Positions 6,791 to 14,602 of a stretch of DNA of 32,514 bases are shown piece by piece. The position numbers and the translations under genes were made by a program. Every line of letters starts with the position of its first letter. The first letter of the stretch is position 1. Under the pieces are notes generated by a model. That model worked only from the letters and a program-made list of their open reading frames with translations. It made no database searches and was not told where the DNA came from. The stretch lies in NCBI GenBank assembly GCA_018714545.1, contig DVNG01000019.1, positions 1 through 32,514 on the forward strand, in the 5' to 3' direction. The DNA is from Limousia pullorum (GTDB taxonomy: Bacteria; Bacillota; Clostridia; Oscillospirales; Acutalibacteraceae).

Positions 6791-7510
6791 TCATTGGTTG
6801 ACGTTGGGCATGTGGTTTATGTGTTTGAGGAATTCCTCCATTGTGCCGTGCATGTATTGGGTGTAGTCCACGTTTTCCTCGTTTTCAAGAAAATCTGTGA
6901 CAATGTAGACTTTCATGCCAACCTCTTTGGCGGTGACGTCTTCGATTACGTTGTTGCCCAGCATCATGCACTCACGGGGGAATATTCCAACCTTTTCTGC
7001 AATCTCACGGAAATATTCAGGGTTTGGTTTGCAGTATGAGCTTTCGTCATAGCTTGTTATGTAGTCAAAATCTGTGACTTTAAGTCCTGCCCATTTGAGC
7101 CTTGTTCTTATTGCCTCTATTGGAAAAAGGGGATTTGTGGCAAGAATTACACGGTATCCCTTTCCTTTAAGCTTGTTGATAACCTTTACCTGTATGTCGC
7201 TTTCCTCCACAATCTTTTTAATGGAGTCAAATTCGTTTTTATAGTACTCCTTGAAAACAGGTATAAGGTCACGGGCGTCTTCTCCCATAATTTCTGTGAA
7301 GCTGTTCCAGAAACGCTGTTCGTTTGTCATTTCTCCGTTGTTGTTGACCATAGCACGGGAAGCGTCCCAAACAGCTTTTAAAAGCGTATCCTTGTCATAG
7401 CCCAATGGGACAAACTTTTCTGCAAGGGACCGGAAATACTCTTTCATAAATTCATCCTGTTTCATTCTGAGAAGAGTTCCATCCAAATCACATAATACGT
7501 TCTTTACCAT
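6791..7510 (-). CDS. HAD-superfamily hydrolase
   Basis: A 239-residue cytoplasmic HAD hydrolase, probably a small-molecule phosphatase. Motif I is CDLDGTLL with nucleophile Asp8 and Asp10; motif II is ILATNP; motif III is the Lys in CKPNPEYF; motif IV is MLGNNVIEDV, where the usual GDS is GNN but the acidic ED pair is present. A helical cap lies between motifs I and II (about residues 15-110). It is last in the minus-strand run CBM9-like, cutC, patatin, HAD, 40 bp after the patatin gene. The substrate is not predictable. The long 3' UTR after this gene carries the structured repeats. Confidence 0.88.
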   Translation of the reverse strand: MVKNVLCDLDGTLLRMKQDEFMKEYFRSLAEKFVPLGYDKDTLLKAVWDASRAMVNNNGEMTNEQRFWNSFTEIMGEDARDLIPVFKEYYKNEFDSIKKIVEESDIQVKVINKLKGKGYRVILATNPLFPIEAIRTRLKWAGLKVTDFDYITSYDESSYCKPNPEYFREIAEKVGIFPRECMMLGNNVIEDVTAKEVGMKVYIVTDFLENEENVDYTQYMHGTMEEFLKHINHMPNVNQ

Positions 7511-7550
7511 ACAATTTTCCTCTTTCTAATCCTTAAAATGTCCTTAATCA

Positions 7551-8399
7551 TCACTTTGCGAGGTACTTCATAAGTGCCTCATAGCTTTTTTGTGCCTGTT
7601 GATAGCCTTTATGGTATGCACCCATAAGCTTGTCACGGTTCTTTTCCATCCTGCCTATATTCAGGTTTCCTGCAGGACGTATTACAAAAATATTGCCCAG
7701 AGCTTCCTGCTGTTCGATATAGTCAAGTGTTTCGTTGTAAACAATATATCTGTTTTTAATGCTGTCGCTGAGCTTCGGGTATTTCCTGTATTTCAGCTTT
7801 GAATAACCGGTAAATTTTGACGGGGATTTTCTGTAGGTTTTGTCACGGGTCAAAATAAGCACGTTTTTAGTGCATCCCATTTTTTCGCTGAACTTTATAG
7901 GGATTGAATCCGCAAGACCTCCGTCAAGATATTTTCTTCCGCCGATTTCTACCATTCTTGAAACAAAGGGCAGGGAAGCGGAAGCTCTGATTGCGTCAAC
8001 GTCTTTAATAAGGTCGTTGATTTTGTAGTATTTCGCTTCGCCGGTTTCGCAGTCGGTTATAACTGAATAAAACTCGGTTGGATTTTTCTTAAAGGTTTCG
8101 TTGTCTATTGGGTAGATTTCCAATGGAACTTCTCTGTAGATAAAATCCGCTCCGAAAATATCTCCGGTTCTTATAAGACTGCTGACAGAACAATAATCCT
8201 TGTGGTCGAGAAAATCCACAGCGGTGGATAATGCTCTGCCTCTTTGCTTTGCAAGATAACTGCATGCATGGCAGGAGCCGGCGGAAACCGCCGAACACAT
8301 ATCAAAATTTATATCTTTATCAAGAAAAAAGTCCAATACTCCGGCGGTGAAAACACCTCTCATTCCACCGCCTTCAAGAACAAGTCCTGTTTTGCTCAT
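7551..8399 (-). CDS. Patatin-like phospholipase family protein
   Basis: A 282-residue protein of the bacterial patatin family (YjjU/COG4667-like), predicted serine lipid acyl hydrolases with a Ser-Asp dyad. LVLEGGGMRGVFTAGVLDFF (residues 6-25) gives the glycine-rich oxyanion loop. The nucleophile elbow is AVSAGS instead of the usual GxSxG: the first glycine is alanine, while the serine and second glycine remain. The dyad Asp is in DGGLADSIP. No signal peptide is visible, so it is cytoplasmic or peripheral. The ribosome binding site is weak, and the gene lies 30 bp after cutC. Whether the Gly-to-Ala change affects activity cannot be told. Confidence 0.9.
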   Translation of the reverse strand: MSKTGLVLEGGGMRGVFTAGVLDFFLDKDINFDMCSAVSAGSCHACSYLAKQRGRALSTAVDFLDHKDYCSVSSLIRTGDIFGADFIYREVPLEIYPIDNETFKKNPTEFYSVITDCETGEAKYYKINDLIKDVDAIRASASLPFVSRMVEIGGRKYLDGGLADSIPIKFSEKMGCTKNVLILTRDKTYRKSPSKFTGYSKLKYRKYPKLSDSIKNRYIVYNETLDYIEQQEALGNIFVIRPAGNLNIGRMEKNRDKLMGAYHKGYQQAQKSYEALMKYLAK

Positions 8400-8429
8400 A
8401 TTTCATATGCCTTCTTATCAAAAATTATA

Positions 8430-9173
8430 TTAAAGAGCCTTTAAAAGCTCTGACGCCGCCTTTACCTTTTCAACTGAGGTTTCAAAGATTTCAAATTCGC
8501 TGACTCCGGCGGCTCCCATGCTGACGCCTTCTTTTCTGTAGGTCATTCTGCTTTCAAGGGTTACTTTGCCGGACATGTGATAGCTGGTGGCTTTTGTTAT
8601 GTCGTAAAGAGGTTTTATAACCTCAGCGCTTACGCCGCTTCCAATAAGGATATCCACGTTTTCACTTTTTGAAACCAAATCCTTCAAAAGCTCGGCGCCA
8701 TCCATGGCGGAATTTTTCTGACCAGAGGTGAGAATTGTGTTTATGCCCAGCTCCTTTGCCTGTTCCAAAGTTTTGTAAGGGTCTTTGGCAACGTCAAAAG
8801 CACGGTGCAGGGTAACGTCAATTCCCTTGGCTTCCTCCATGAGATATTTCATTTTTTCCATATCAAGAGTTCCGTCAGGCTTCAAAACGCCGATAACCAC
8901 GCCGTTTGCGCCTCTTTCACGGAACATTTTTATCTCGTTTTTGATTATTTCAATTTCATAATCATCGTAGCAAAAATCGCCGAAACGAGGTCTTAAAAGC
9001 ACGTTTACTTTGATAGAACAGTTTTTCATAACCTCATCAAAAAGACAAACTGAGGGGGAAAGACCTCCGATTACCAGAGCGGAACAAAGTTCAATTCTGT
9101 TTGCGTCGCCTTTTTCGGCATTTATTGCGGATTGAACACTGTCTGCGCAGCATTCCAAAACGTAGTTGTTCAT
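8430..9173 (-). CDS. cutC: CutC family protein
   Basis: A 247-residue TIM-barrel protein of the CutC family, named for copper homeostasis in E. coli although its biochemical role remains unclear. The N-terminal LECCADSVQSAINAEKGDA and RIELCSALVIGGLSPS are the family signature, and GVVIGVLKPDGTLD, LHRAFD and TILTSGQ follow in the expected order. GAGAGGT precedes the ATG. It follows the CBM9-like gene by 16 bp. No copper ATPase or metallochaperone is nearby, so the neighbourhood does not support a copper role. Confidence 0.93.
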   Translation of the reverse strand: MNNYVLECCADSVQSAINAEKGDANRIELCSALVIGGLSPSVCLFDEVMKNCSIKVNVLLRPRFGDFCYDDYEIEIIKNEIKMFRERGANGVVIGVLKPDGTLDMEKMKYLMEEAKGIDVTLHRAFDVAKDPYKTLEQAKELGINTILTSGQKNSAMDGAELLKDLVSKSENVDILIGSGVSAEVIKPLYDITKATSYHMSGKVTLESRMTYRKEGVSMGAAGVSEFEIFETSVEKVKAASELLKAL

Positions 9174-9189
9174 AAATTACCTCTCAGAA

Positions 9190-9810
9190 TTATTCAACAA
9201 TAATTGCCTTTGCAAAATATACCGGAACGTGGAAATTAGGTGTTTCTGTGCCGATTGGCGCAAAGCTTCCGTAATGCTCGATTTCCGGAGTTTCTGAAAT
9301 CTTGTAGAAATTGCAGTAGAACTGAGAACCTACATCAAGCTTGCCTGCGTTGCAGGTTTCCTCAAGGAAGTTTATTGGGAACAAAACTGTAGCAGTCCAG
9401 CTTTTCTCATCCTTTGTTACTGTACAGTTGCACTCTTTGCAGAGTTCTTCGGAGATGAAAGTTCTGCCTTTTCTGCCCTTGCCGTATTTTGCGTACATCT
9501 TTGCGTTTGAGTTAAATTCAAAGTTTATATACATAACATCGTTGGAAAGCTCTTCGCCCTCTTCTGTGAAAGCCAAGAAAATTTCCATTGTGCTGTCGTC
9601 GCATACTCTTTCTCTGTCCTGAGTTTTGAGTGCAAGTGGATTTTCCTCAAAGCAGGTCATTTTTGCAAAAATTCCTTCGCCTGGGATAAAGCCCATTTTA
9701 CCTACAACCTTTGGTGTGTAGACATTTCTCCACTTGTAGTTGGTGATTTCAAATTCGTTGCACAAATCGATATCAGCTTTGCTCTGAATTTTTTTAATTT
9801 TGTATTCCAT
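9190..9810 (-). CDS. Cytoplasmic CBM9-like domain protein
   Basis: I place the start at 9810, where GGAGG (9818-9822) is seven bases upstream; an upstream ATG at 9876 would add 22 residues including part of the leader. The resulting 206-residue protein resembles the carbohydrate-binding family 9-like fold: KWRNVYTPKVVG near the N-terminus, DDSTMEIFLAF in the middle, YINFEFNSNA, and a C-terminal FYCNFYKI...HYGSFAPIGTETPNFHVP region. It has no signal peptide, so it would act inside the cell, unlike secreted CBMs. It is first in the operon with cutC, patatin and HAD genes. Ligand unknown; the family call is from overall pattern. Confidence 0.7.
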   Translation of the reverse strand: MEYKIKKIQSKADIDLCNEFEITNYKWRNVYTPKVVGKMGFIPGEGIFAKMTCFEENPLALKTQDRERVCDDSTMEIFLAFTEEGEELSNDVMYINFEFNSNAKMYAKYGKGRKGRTFISEELCKECNCTVTKDEKSWTATVLFPINFLEETCNAGKLDVGSQFYCNFYKISETPEIEHYGSFAPIGTETPNFHVPVYFAKAIIVE

Positions 9811-9888
9811 AGTAAATCCTCCATGCGCAAAATTCACATACTGTTTTTTCTCTTTTGATTTGATAATTATAAACATATAATTAAACTT

Positions 9889-9916
9889 ATTGTACCATAA
9901 ATAGAAAAAAATTCAA
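9889..9916 (-). promoter_or_regulatory. Promoter of the CBM9-cutC-patatin-HAD operon
   Basis: On the minus strand, TTGAAT (9911-9916), a 16-bp spacer and TACAAT (9889-9894), with an extended TGG before the -10. It lies about 80 bp upstream of the chosen start at 9810. Confidence 0.65.
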
Positions 9917-10008
9917 CAGCAATTTTTGGATTTTACCCTTGAAATTAGGTTATTATTTACATTTTAAGTTTATTAGATGAAATGAATGGTTTTTAGCTGT
10001 TATAAAAT

Positions 10009-10042
10009 TAACTCCCCACGGACATAATGCCGTGAGGAGTTA
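10009..10042 (-). terminator. Terminator after leuD
   Basis: TAACTCC-CACGG and CCGTG-GGAGTTA arms (10009-10021 and 10030-10042), with one mismatch in the stem, form a hairpin ten bases past the leuD stop; a weak T-rich run follows on the minus strand. Confidence 0.7.
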
Positions 10043-10051
10043 TGTGTTGAT

Positions 10052-10534
10052 TTATTCTGTTATTGATTTTATAAGTCCGCCCTTGCGGATAATGTTCTGA
10101 ATAAACTCCGGGAATGGCTCTGCCTGATACTTTTTGTTCTTTGTTTCGTTTACAATAACGCCTGTATCATAATCAACGCTTACCATATCGCCGTCTTCAA
10201 TGTCCTTTGCAGCTTCGTCGCACTCAAGAATCGGAAGTCCGATGTTTATTGAGTTTCTGTAGAAAATACGTGCAAAGGTTGAAGCGATAACGCAGGAAAT
10301 TCCGCTGGCCTTTATGGCGATTGGTGCGTGCTCTCTTGAGCTTCCGCAGCCAAAGTTCTTATCGGCAACAATTATGTCGCCCTGTTGAACCTTGTTTACA
10401 AAATCCTTGTCGATATCCTCCATGCAGTGAGCGGCAAGCTCTTTATGAGATGCTGTGTTCAGATAACGTGCAGGGATAATAACGTCTGTGTCCACGTTGT
10501 CGCCGTATTTATGTACTCTGCCTCTTGCGTTCAT
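10052..10534 (-). CDS. leuD: 3-isopropylmalate dehydratase small subunit (LeuD)
   Basis: The small (swivel-domain) subunit of isopropylmalate isomerase, which with LeuC converts 2-isopropylmalate to 3-isopropylmalate in leucine synthesis. At 160 residues it is the short form usual for the type in anaerobes and archaea. Seen: GRVHKYGDNVDTDVIIPARY at the N-terminus and the substrate-binding loop GCGSSREHAPIAIKASG (about 64-80). GGAGG precedes the start, and it follows leuC by 17 bp. A related pair, homoaconitase-type or methylthioalkylmalate isomerase, cannot be excluded from sequence alone, but leucine synthesis is most likely. leuA and leuB are not in this window. Confidence 0.93.
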   Translation of the reverse strand: MNARGRVHKYGDNVDTDVIIPARYLNTASHKELAAHCMEDIDKDFVNKVQQGDIIVADKNFGCGSSREHAPIAIKASGISCVIASTFARIFYRNSINIGLPILECDEAAKDIEDGDMVSVDYDTGVIVNETKNKKYQAEPFPEFIQNIIRKGGLIKSITE

Positions 10535-10551
10535 GTTATTTTTCCTCCTTA

Positions 10552-11817
10552 TTACAGCTTTTCGGGGTCGATGATGTAGCCTGCAACTGCGCTGGCGGCA
10601 GCTACAGCAGGACTTGCAAGGTAAACCTCACTGTCCACGTGACCCATTCTGCCTACGAAATTTCTGTTTGTGGTGGAAACAGCTTTCTCGCCTGCGGCAA
10701 GAATTCCCATGTGTCCGCCAAGACAAGGTCCGCAGGTTGGAGTTGAAACAACAGCTCCTGCTTCTATAAATATGTCAAAAAGTCCCTCGTGCATAGCCTG
10801 AAGCCAGATTTTCTGTGTGCCAGGGAAAATTATGCAGCGAACGCCCTTGGCAATCTTTCTTCCTTTGAGTATCTCTGCGGCGGCTCTCAGGTCGCTTATT
10901 CTTCCGTTGGTGCATGAACCGATTACAGCCTGGTCGATTTTAACCTCTTTTTCGCCGATTTCATCAACGGTCTTTGTGTTCTCAGGAAGATGAGGAAATG
11001 CAACTGTCGGTCTGATTGTGCTTAAATCAATCACATAGGTTTCGTCGTAAACTGCATCCTCGTCTGCTGTATATTCAACAGGTGTGCCCTGGAATCTTCC
11101 GTTGCAGTATTCTCTTGTAACATCGTCAACAGGGAAAATACCGTTCTTAGCGCCGGCTTCAATAGCCATGTTTGCAATGCAAAGTCTGTCGTCTATGTTA
11201 AGGTACTTGATACCCTCGCCGCAGAATTCCATTGACTTATACAAAGCTCCGTCAACGCCTATCATTCCGATAATGTGAAGAATTACATCCTTGCCGCTTA
11301 CATAACCCTGTGGTTTACCTACAAGCTCAAACTTAATAGCTGAGGGAACCTTGAACCATGCTTTTCCGCTTATCATGCCTGCTGCCATGTCTGTTGAACC
11401 TACGCCTGTTGAGAATGCTCCCAATGCGCCGTAGGTGCAGGTGTGTGAGTCGGCGCCAATGCAGAGACTTCCAGGTCCTACAAGACCCATTTCCGGAAGA
11501 AGTGCATGTTCAATGCCCATTTGACCTACATCAAGGAAATTTTTAATACCGTATTTGTCTGCAAACTTTCTTACCTGAAGGCACTGAGTAGCAGCCTTGA
11601 TATCTTTGTTAGGTGTAAAGTGATCCATAATCATGGCAATCTTTGTGTTGTCGAAAACAGAAGTTGCGTTGTTTTCTTCAAAAACATTGATTGCAACAGG
11701 TGAGGTAACGTCGTTACCGAGAACCATGTCCAGCTTTGCCTCGATAAGCTGTCCCGCTTTAACAGAATCAAGACCGGCATGTGCCGCCAGAATTTTCTGA
11801 GACATTGTCATTCCCAT
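10552..11817 (-). CDS. leuC: 3-isopropylmalate dehydratase large subunit (LeuC)
   Basis: The catalytic 4Fe-4S subunit of isopropylmalate isomerase, 421 residues, the length of the short LeuC/HacA-like class. Cluster ligands are Cys302 in IGSCTNGR and Cys362/Cys365 in TCGPCLGGHMG; active-site stretches GADSHTCTYGALGAFSTG (121-138) and MDHFTP (64-69) are intact. AAGGAG lies nine bases upstream of the ATG at 11817. It heads a two-gene operon with leuD. The enzyme is an oxygen-sensitive Fe-S protein, fitting an anaerobe. No T-box or leucine leader peptide is seen in the roughly 80-nt leader. Confidence 0.95.
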   Translation of the reverse strand: MGMTMSQKILAAHAGLDSVKAGQLIEAKLDMVLGNDVTSPVAINVFEENNATSVFDNTKIAMIMDHFTPNKDIKAATQCLQVRKFADKYGIKNFLDVGQMGIEHALLPEMGLVGPGSLCIGADSHTCTYGALGAFSTGVGSTDMAAGMISGKAWFKVPSAIKFELVGKPQGYVSGKDVILHIIGMIGVDGALYKSMEFCGEGIKYLNIDDRLCIANMAIEAGAKNGIFPVDDVTREYCNGRFQGTPVEYTADEDAVYDETYVIDLSTIRPTVAFPHLPENTKTVDEIGEKEVKIDQAVIGSCTNGRISDLRAAAEILKGRKIAKGVRCIIFPGTQKIWLQAMHEGLFDIFIEAGAVVSTPTCGPCLGGHMGILAAGEKAVSTTNRNFVGRMGHVDSEVYLASPAVAAASAVAGYIIDPEKL

Positions 11818-11906
11818 TTTTTTCAGCTCCTTAAAAGTGTCTTCTTGTTTAGTGAAGAATAAAAATGCATATTATGTATATTTATTCATTGTCTAAGCAT
11901 GGAATT

Positions 11907-11935
11907 ATTCTATCACACATTGGATAAAATGGCAA
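11907..11935 (-). promoter_or_regulatory. Promoter for leuCD
   Basis: On the minus strand TTGCCA (11930-11935), a 17-bp spacer and TAGAAT (11907-11912). It places the transcript start about 80 nt before leuC. Confidence 0.65.
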
Positions 11936-12027
11936 TATGAAATTTTAAGAGAAATATAATGTTTTTATTGCTGAATATAGTTTATAAATATTCATAGGCT
12001 GAGGGAGAGAAGCGGATAAAAAAATAC

Positions 12028-12056
12028 TTGATTTTAATAAATCTATGTGATATAAT
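12028..12056 (+). promoter_or_regulatory. Promoter of tRNA-Pro
   Basis: TTGATT (12028-12033), a 17-bp spacer and TATAAT (12051-12056) preceded by TGA. The expected start lies a few bases before the tRNA. Confidence 0.75.
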
Positions 12057-12070
12057 AACTCCTACAGTTA

Positions 12071-12148
12071 TCCGGGTGTAGCGCAGTTTGGTAGCGCGCT
12101 TGAATGGGGTTCAAGAGGCCGCAGGTTCGACTCCTGTCACTCGGACCA
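12071..12148 (+). tRNA. tRNA-Pro (GGG)
   Basis: A full cloverleaf is seen. Acceptor TCCGGGT pairs with ACTCGGA (one G-U), D arm GCGC/GCGC, anticodon stem CTTGA/TCAAG with loop ATGGGGT giving anticodon GGG (proline), a 5-nt variable loop, T arm GCAGG-TTCGACT-CCTGT, and an encoded CCA at 12146-12148. It is a single-gene unit with its own promoter and terminator. Confidence 0.95.
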
Positions 12149-12152
12149 ATAT

Positions 12153-12195
12153 AAAATAAAAGAACGATGTCCAACGGACATCGTTCTTTTATTTT
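12153..12195 (+). terminator. Terminator of the tRNA transcript
   Basis: A perfect 20-bp stem, including AGAACGATGTCC and its complement, closes on an AAC loop (12173-12175), with T-rich sequence in the 3' arm. Its symmetry would let it act on both strands. Confidence 0.85.
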
Positions 12196-12300
12196 ATCCA
12201 GTAGAAGGAATAGAAGCCAGCCGTAAAAATTATGATTATTGTTAAGTGAAAACACTGTCCGATGTAGATAAAACATCTGTCTAAATAAACAAAAAATCTA

Positions 12301-12329
12301 TTGACAAAACATAATAATTTGCTTAGAAT
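12301..12329 (+). promoter_or_regulatory. Promoter of the kinase/phosphatase operon
   Basis: TTGACA (12301-12306), a 17-bp spacer and TAGAAT (12324-12329). This predicts an AT-rich leader of about 160 nt before the first kinase. The stretch 12196-12494 has no other gene except the small ORF at 12404. Confidence 0.75.
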
Positions 12330-12403
12330 AAATATGTATTTGTGAAAAATTGTCTAATTTTTTTGCTTTAAAAGAAATTAGAGGAAATAAAAAGGATTTA
12401 TAA

Positions 12404-12523
12404 ATGAAATTTTACGCAATTTTTAAATTTGAGCAGGATTTTATATTTCTAATGCTTTTAAAAATTATGTTTTATGTGAATTTGAGGGGTTTTCATGGGT
12501 TGGAAAAGGGAACTTTGGCCTGA
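12404..12523 (+). CDS. Possible 39-residue hydrophobic leader peptide
   Basis: An ATG at 12404 with AAAGGA seven bases upstream opens a 39-codon frame rich in Phe, Leu, Ile and Met (MKFYAIFKFEQDFIFLMLLK at the start). It runs through the start codon of the first kinase in another frame and stops at 12521-12523. It could couple translation into the kinase gene or be chance in AT-rich DNA. No homologue is recognised, so this is a candidate only. Confidence 0.25.
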   Translation: MKFYAIFKFEQDFIFLMLLKIMFYVNLRGFHGLEKGTLA

Positions 12524-13622
12524 ATGGGAAATTGAAAGCGTTATAGGCTCCGGTGCATACGGCGATGTATATAAAATAAGAAGACAGGATATAGGCGGTG
12601 TGTATTATGCGGCTTTAAAGGTTATATCCATTCCCAGAGATGAGGATGAGATAAACCAGCTTCGCAATGCAAATATGAGCGACGAACAGATTGCCCGGTA
12701 TTACCGCAGATTTGTAAATGATTTGTCCAGGGAATTTTCTGTTATGGAAAAATTAAAGGGCAATACAAATATTGTTTCCTATGAGGACCACAAAATAATT
12801 GAGCATAAGGTGGGGTTCGGATGGGACGTTTTAATAAGAATGGAGCTTTTAATGCCTCTGCCTGCTTATCTTCAGCACCATGAGTTCGGTGAGGCTGAAA
12901 CCATAAAGCTGGGAATTGACATCTGCAACGCCCTTAAAATATGCCAGTGCGAAAACATAATCCATAGGGACATAAAGCCGGGAAATATTTTTGTAACCAG
13001 CCACGGAGATTTTAAGCTTGGGGATTTCAGCGTTGCCCTTACCAACCATAACACAACAGGCGGTTCTCCGAAAGGCACTTATACCTTTATGGCGCCTGAG
13101 GTTTACTACGGAAAAAAATACGACAATACAATAGATATATATTCTCTGGGACTTATACTTTATAAAATGCTGAACAGGGGAAGGCTTCCTTTTTTGCCTT
13201 TGCCTCCGCAGACAATCACCCACGAAATGGTTGAGCAGGCAAACTATAAAAGACTGTGCGGAGCGGTTCTCCCAAGACCTATTGACGCTTCAATAGGAAT
13301 GTCAAATATTATAATGAAAGCCTGCGCCTATTATCCCAATAAAAGATACAGGAATGCAGGGGAGTTTCTCAGTGCTCTGGAGTTTTGCAGACACGCCCAA
13401 GGGCCGATGAGCGTATCAAGACAGGTTTCACAGTGTGTGAAAAATATTGTGGAAACACTTTGCTATACGGAAAACGAAGCTGTTAACCCAAACGAAGTTA
13501 ACAGAGGTTATTTTCGTGAAAATTCTGTTATAGAGGACAGTGAGAAAACAGAAAGAAAGGAAAACAATGGGCCTGCAAAAAAGACAATGAAGGATTTCTT
13601 TGTTAAAGGCGGCGATTTGTAA
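12495..13622 (+). CDS. Hanks-type Ser/Thr protein kinase (kinase 1)
   Basis: A soluble 375-residue kinase. Catalytic domain about 10-290: glycine loop GSGAYGDVY (18-26), Lys42 in AALKV, catalytic loop IHRDIKPGNI with Asp159 and Asn164, and metal-binding Asp177 in GDFS (DFS in place of DFG). APE is at 200-202 and DIYSLGLILYKML in the F helix. It should therefore be active. About 85 residues of low-complexity tail follow, ending in KKTMKDFFVKGGDL, a motif shared with the second kinase of the operon. There is no membrane segment or PASTA repeat, so it is not a PrkC-type wall sensor. GAGGGG lies upstream of the ATG. It opens a six-gene operon with zinc-finger, vWA, PP2C and kinase genes. Confidence 0.93.
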   Translation: MGWKRELWPEWEIESVIGSGAYGDVYKIRRQDIGGVYYAALKVISIPRDEDEINQLRNANMSDEQIARYYRRFVNDLSREFSVMEKLKGNTNIVSYEDHKIIEHKVGFGWDVLIRMELLMPLPAYLQHHEFGEAETIKLGIDICNALKICQCENIIHRDIKPGNIFVTSHGDFKLGDFSVALTNHNTTGGSPKGTYTFMAPEVYYGKKYDNTIDIYSLGLILYKMLNRGRLPFLPLPPQTITHEMVEQANYKRLCGAVLPRPIDASIGMSNIIMKACAYYPNKRYRNAGEFLSALEFCRHAQGPMSVSRQVSQCVKNIVETLCYTENEAVNPNEVNRGYFRENSVIEDSEKTERKENNGPAKKTMKDFFVKGGDL

Positions 13623-13642
13623 TTGTATAAAGGAGATTTGAA

Positions 13643-13966
13643 ATGCCAGGTTTTATAGGATTTATCGTCTTTGTGGTTATCCTTGCGATAATTATATCCA
13701 AGGTTAAAAAAAGTGGAAAAAAGAAAAAGTATAACGCAGAATCAGCAAAAAAACCGGCAGCGTCTTTTTATACTGATAAGAAACCTGCCATGGATAGTTC
13801 TCCTGAGCCTTTTCATGCTTCCAAAAAAGAAGAGGAAAACCACAAGGTTACCAGAATTATGATGTATGAAGCGGATAAAATCGGCGGAAGCTGGACTTGC
13901 GAATACTGTGAAAGTGAAAACAGCAATTCTTTTGAAAAATGCAGTGTATGCAATCATCACAGATGA
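13643..13966 (+). CDS. Membrane-anchored protein with a RanBP2-type zinc finger
   Basis: A 107-residue protein. Residues 4-20 form one hydrophobic membrane segment followed by a lysine-rich stretch, which by the positive-inside rule puts the C-terminus in the cytoplasm. A low-complexity linker leads to a C-terminal finger: W84, Cys86, Cys89, Asn93, Cys100, Cys103. This fits the RanBP2 pattern W-x-C-x2-C-x3-N-x6-C-x2-C exactly. In eukaryotes such fingers bind RNA or ubiquitin; the ligand here is unknown. The linker holds KKPAASFYTDKK (36-47), which resembles the kinase tails. A GGAG ribosome binding site precedes the ATG, 20 bp after kinase 1. Confidence 0.8.
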   Translation: MPGFIGFIVFVVILAIIISKVKKSGKKKKYNAESAKKPAASFYTDKKPAMDSSPEPFHASKKEEENHKVTRIMMYEADKIGGSWTCEYCESENSNSFEKCSVCNHHR

Positions 13967-13988
13967 TTTTAAATAACGGAGGTAAAAC

Positions 13989-14585
13989 ATGTTTTGTTCT
14001 AAATGCGGAGTTAAATTGCCTGAGAAAGCAAATAAATGTCCCAACTGCGGCGAACCGGTTACAGGAAATGAGTACTGCGGAGGCTTTTGGGGACTGGTAA
14101 ACGGAAATAAACCACAGGCACCAAAGCCAACAGAAAGAATCAACACAGAAAACAGAAATATTCAGGCTTCAAAAAAGGACAATAAACCGTCCGAACGTGA
14201 AGTCAGAATGATGAATAACTATAAGAAAAATACAAGAAATCTTCTTATAGTTTCAGCGGCGCTGGCGGCTGTTGTTATAATAGAATTTATAGTGATTGTT
14301 ACATTTATTTTGGGTTCGGGAAATGACGGCAATGTTGAAATGACAGACAATGGAAATATTGTTGTAACCGAAGCTGACAACGGAAATGAAGAAAATTTCC
14401 AGCAGGAAATAACACAGGATACAACAGCGGAAGAGGTTACCACAGAAGAATATACAGAGGAAACCACCGAGGAAGAGACTAACGGCATGTTTCAGAATGA
14501 CAAAAAGGACGAAATGGACTTTATGAACGAAACAGAGCCTGAAGGCGGAAATACAGAAGAACTTTTTACAGACAGTGATTTTTAA
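13989..14585 (+). CDS. Zinc-ribbon single-pass membrane protein with acidic outer tail
   Basis: A 198-residue protein. The N-terminus is a short zinc ribbon, MFCSKCGVKLPEKANKCPNC, with ligands Cys3, Cys6, Cys17 and Cys20. A basic linker is followed by one membrane segment at about 84-108. The remaining 90 residues are strongly acidic and Thr/Glu-rich. The basic side faces in, so the ribbon is cytoplasmic and the acidic tail is outside. The tail could bind cations or touch the cell wall, but that is inference. It lies between the RanBP2-finger and vWA genes with a clear GGAGG. It is a plausible membrane receptor or scaffold for the kinases and phosphatase. Confidence 0.8.
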   Translation: MFCSKCGVKLPEKANKCPNCGEPVTGNEYCGGFWGLVNGNKPQAPKPTERINTENRNIQASKKDNKPSEREVRMMNNYKKNTRNLLIVSAALAAVVIIEFIVIVTFILGSGNDGNVEMTDNGNIVVTEADNGNEENFQQEITQDTTAEEVTTEEYTEETTEEETNGMFQNDKKDEMDFMNETEPEGGNTEELFTDSDF

Positions 14586-14602
14586 TTAAGGGGGATATTA
14601 TT

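Noticed and set aside
11818..11906. A T-box or leucine attenuator before leuC
   Set aside because: No T-box core, leucine-rich leader peptide or terminator/antiterminator pair can be read in the roughly 80-nt leader.
12043..12276. A 77-codon minus-strand frame across the tRNA-Pro gene
   Set aside because: It is the antisense of the tRNA and its terminator; the peptide (SDRSRTCGLLNPIQARY and similar) is a well-known false translation of tRNA genes.
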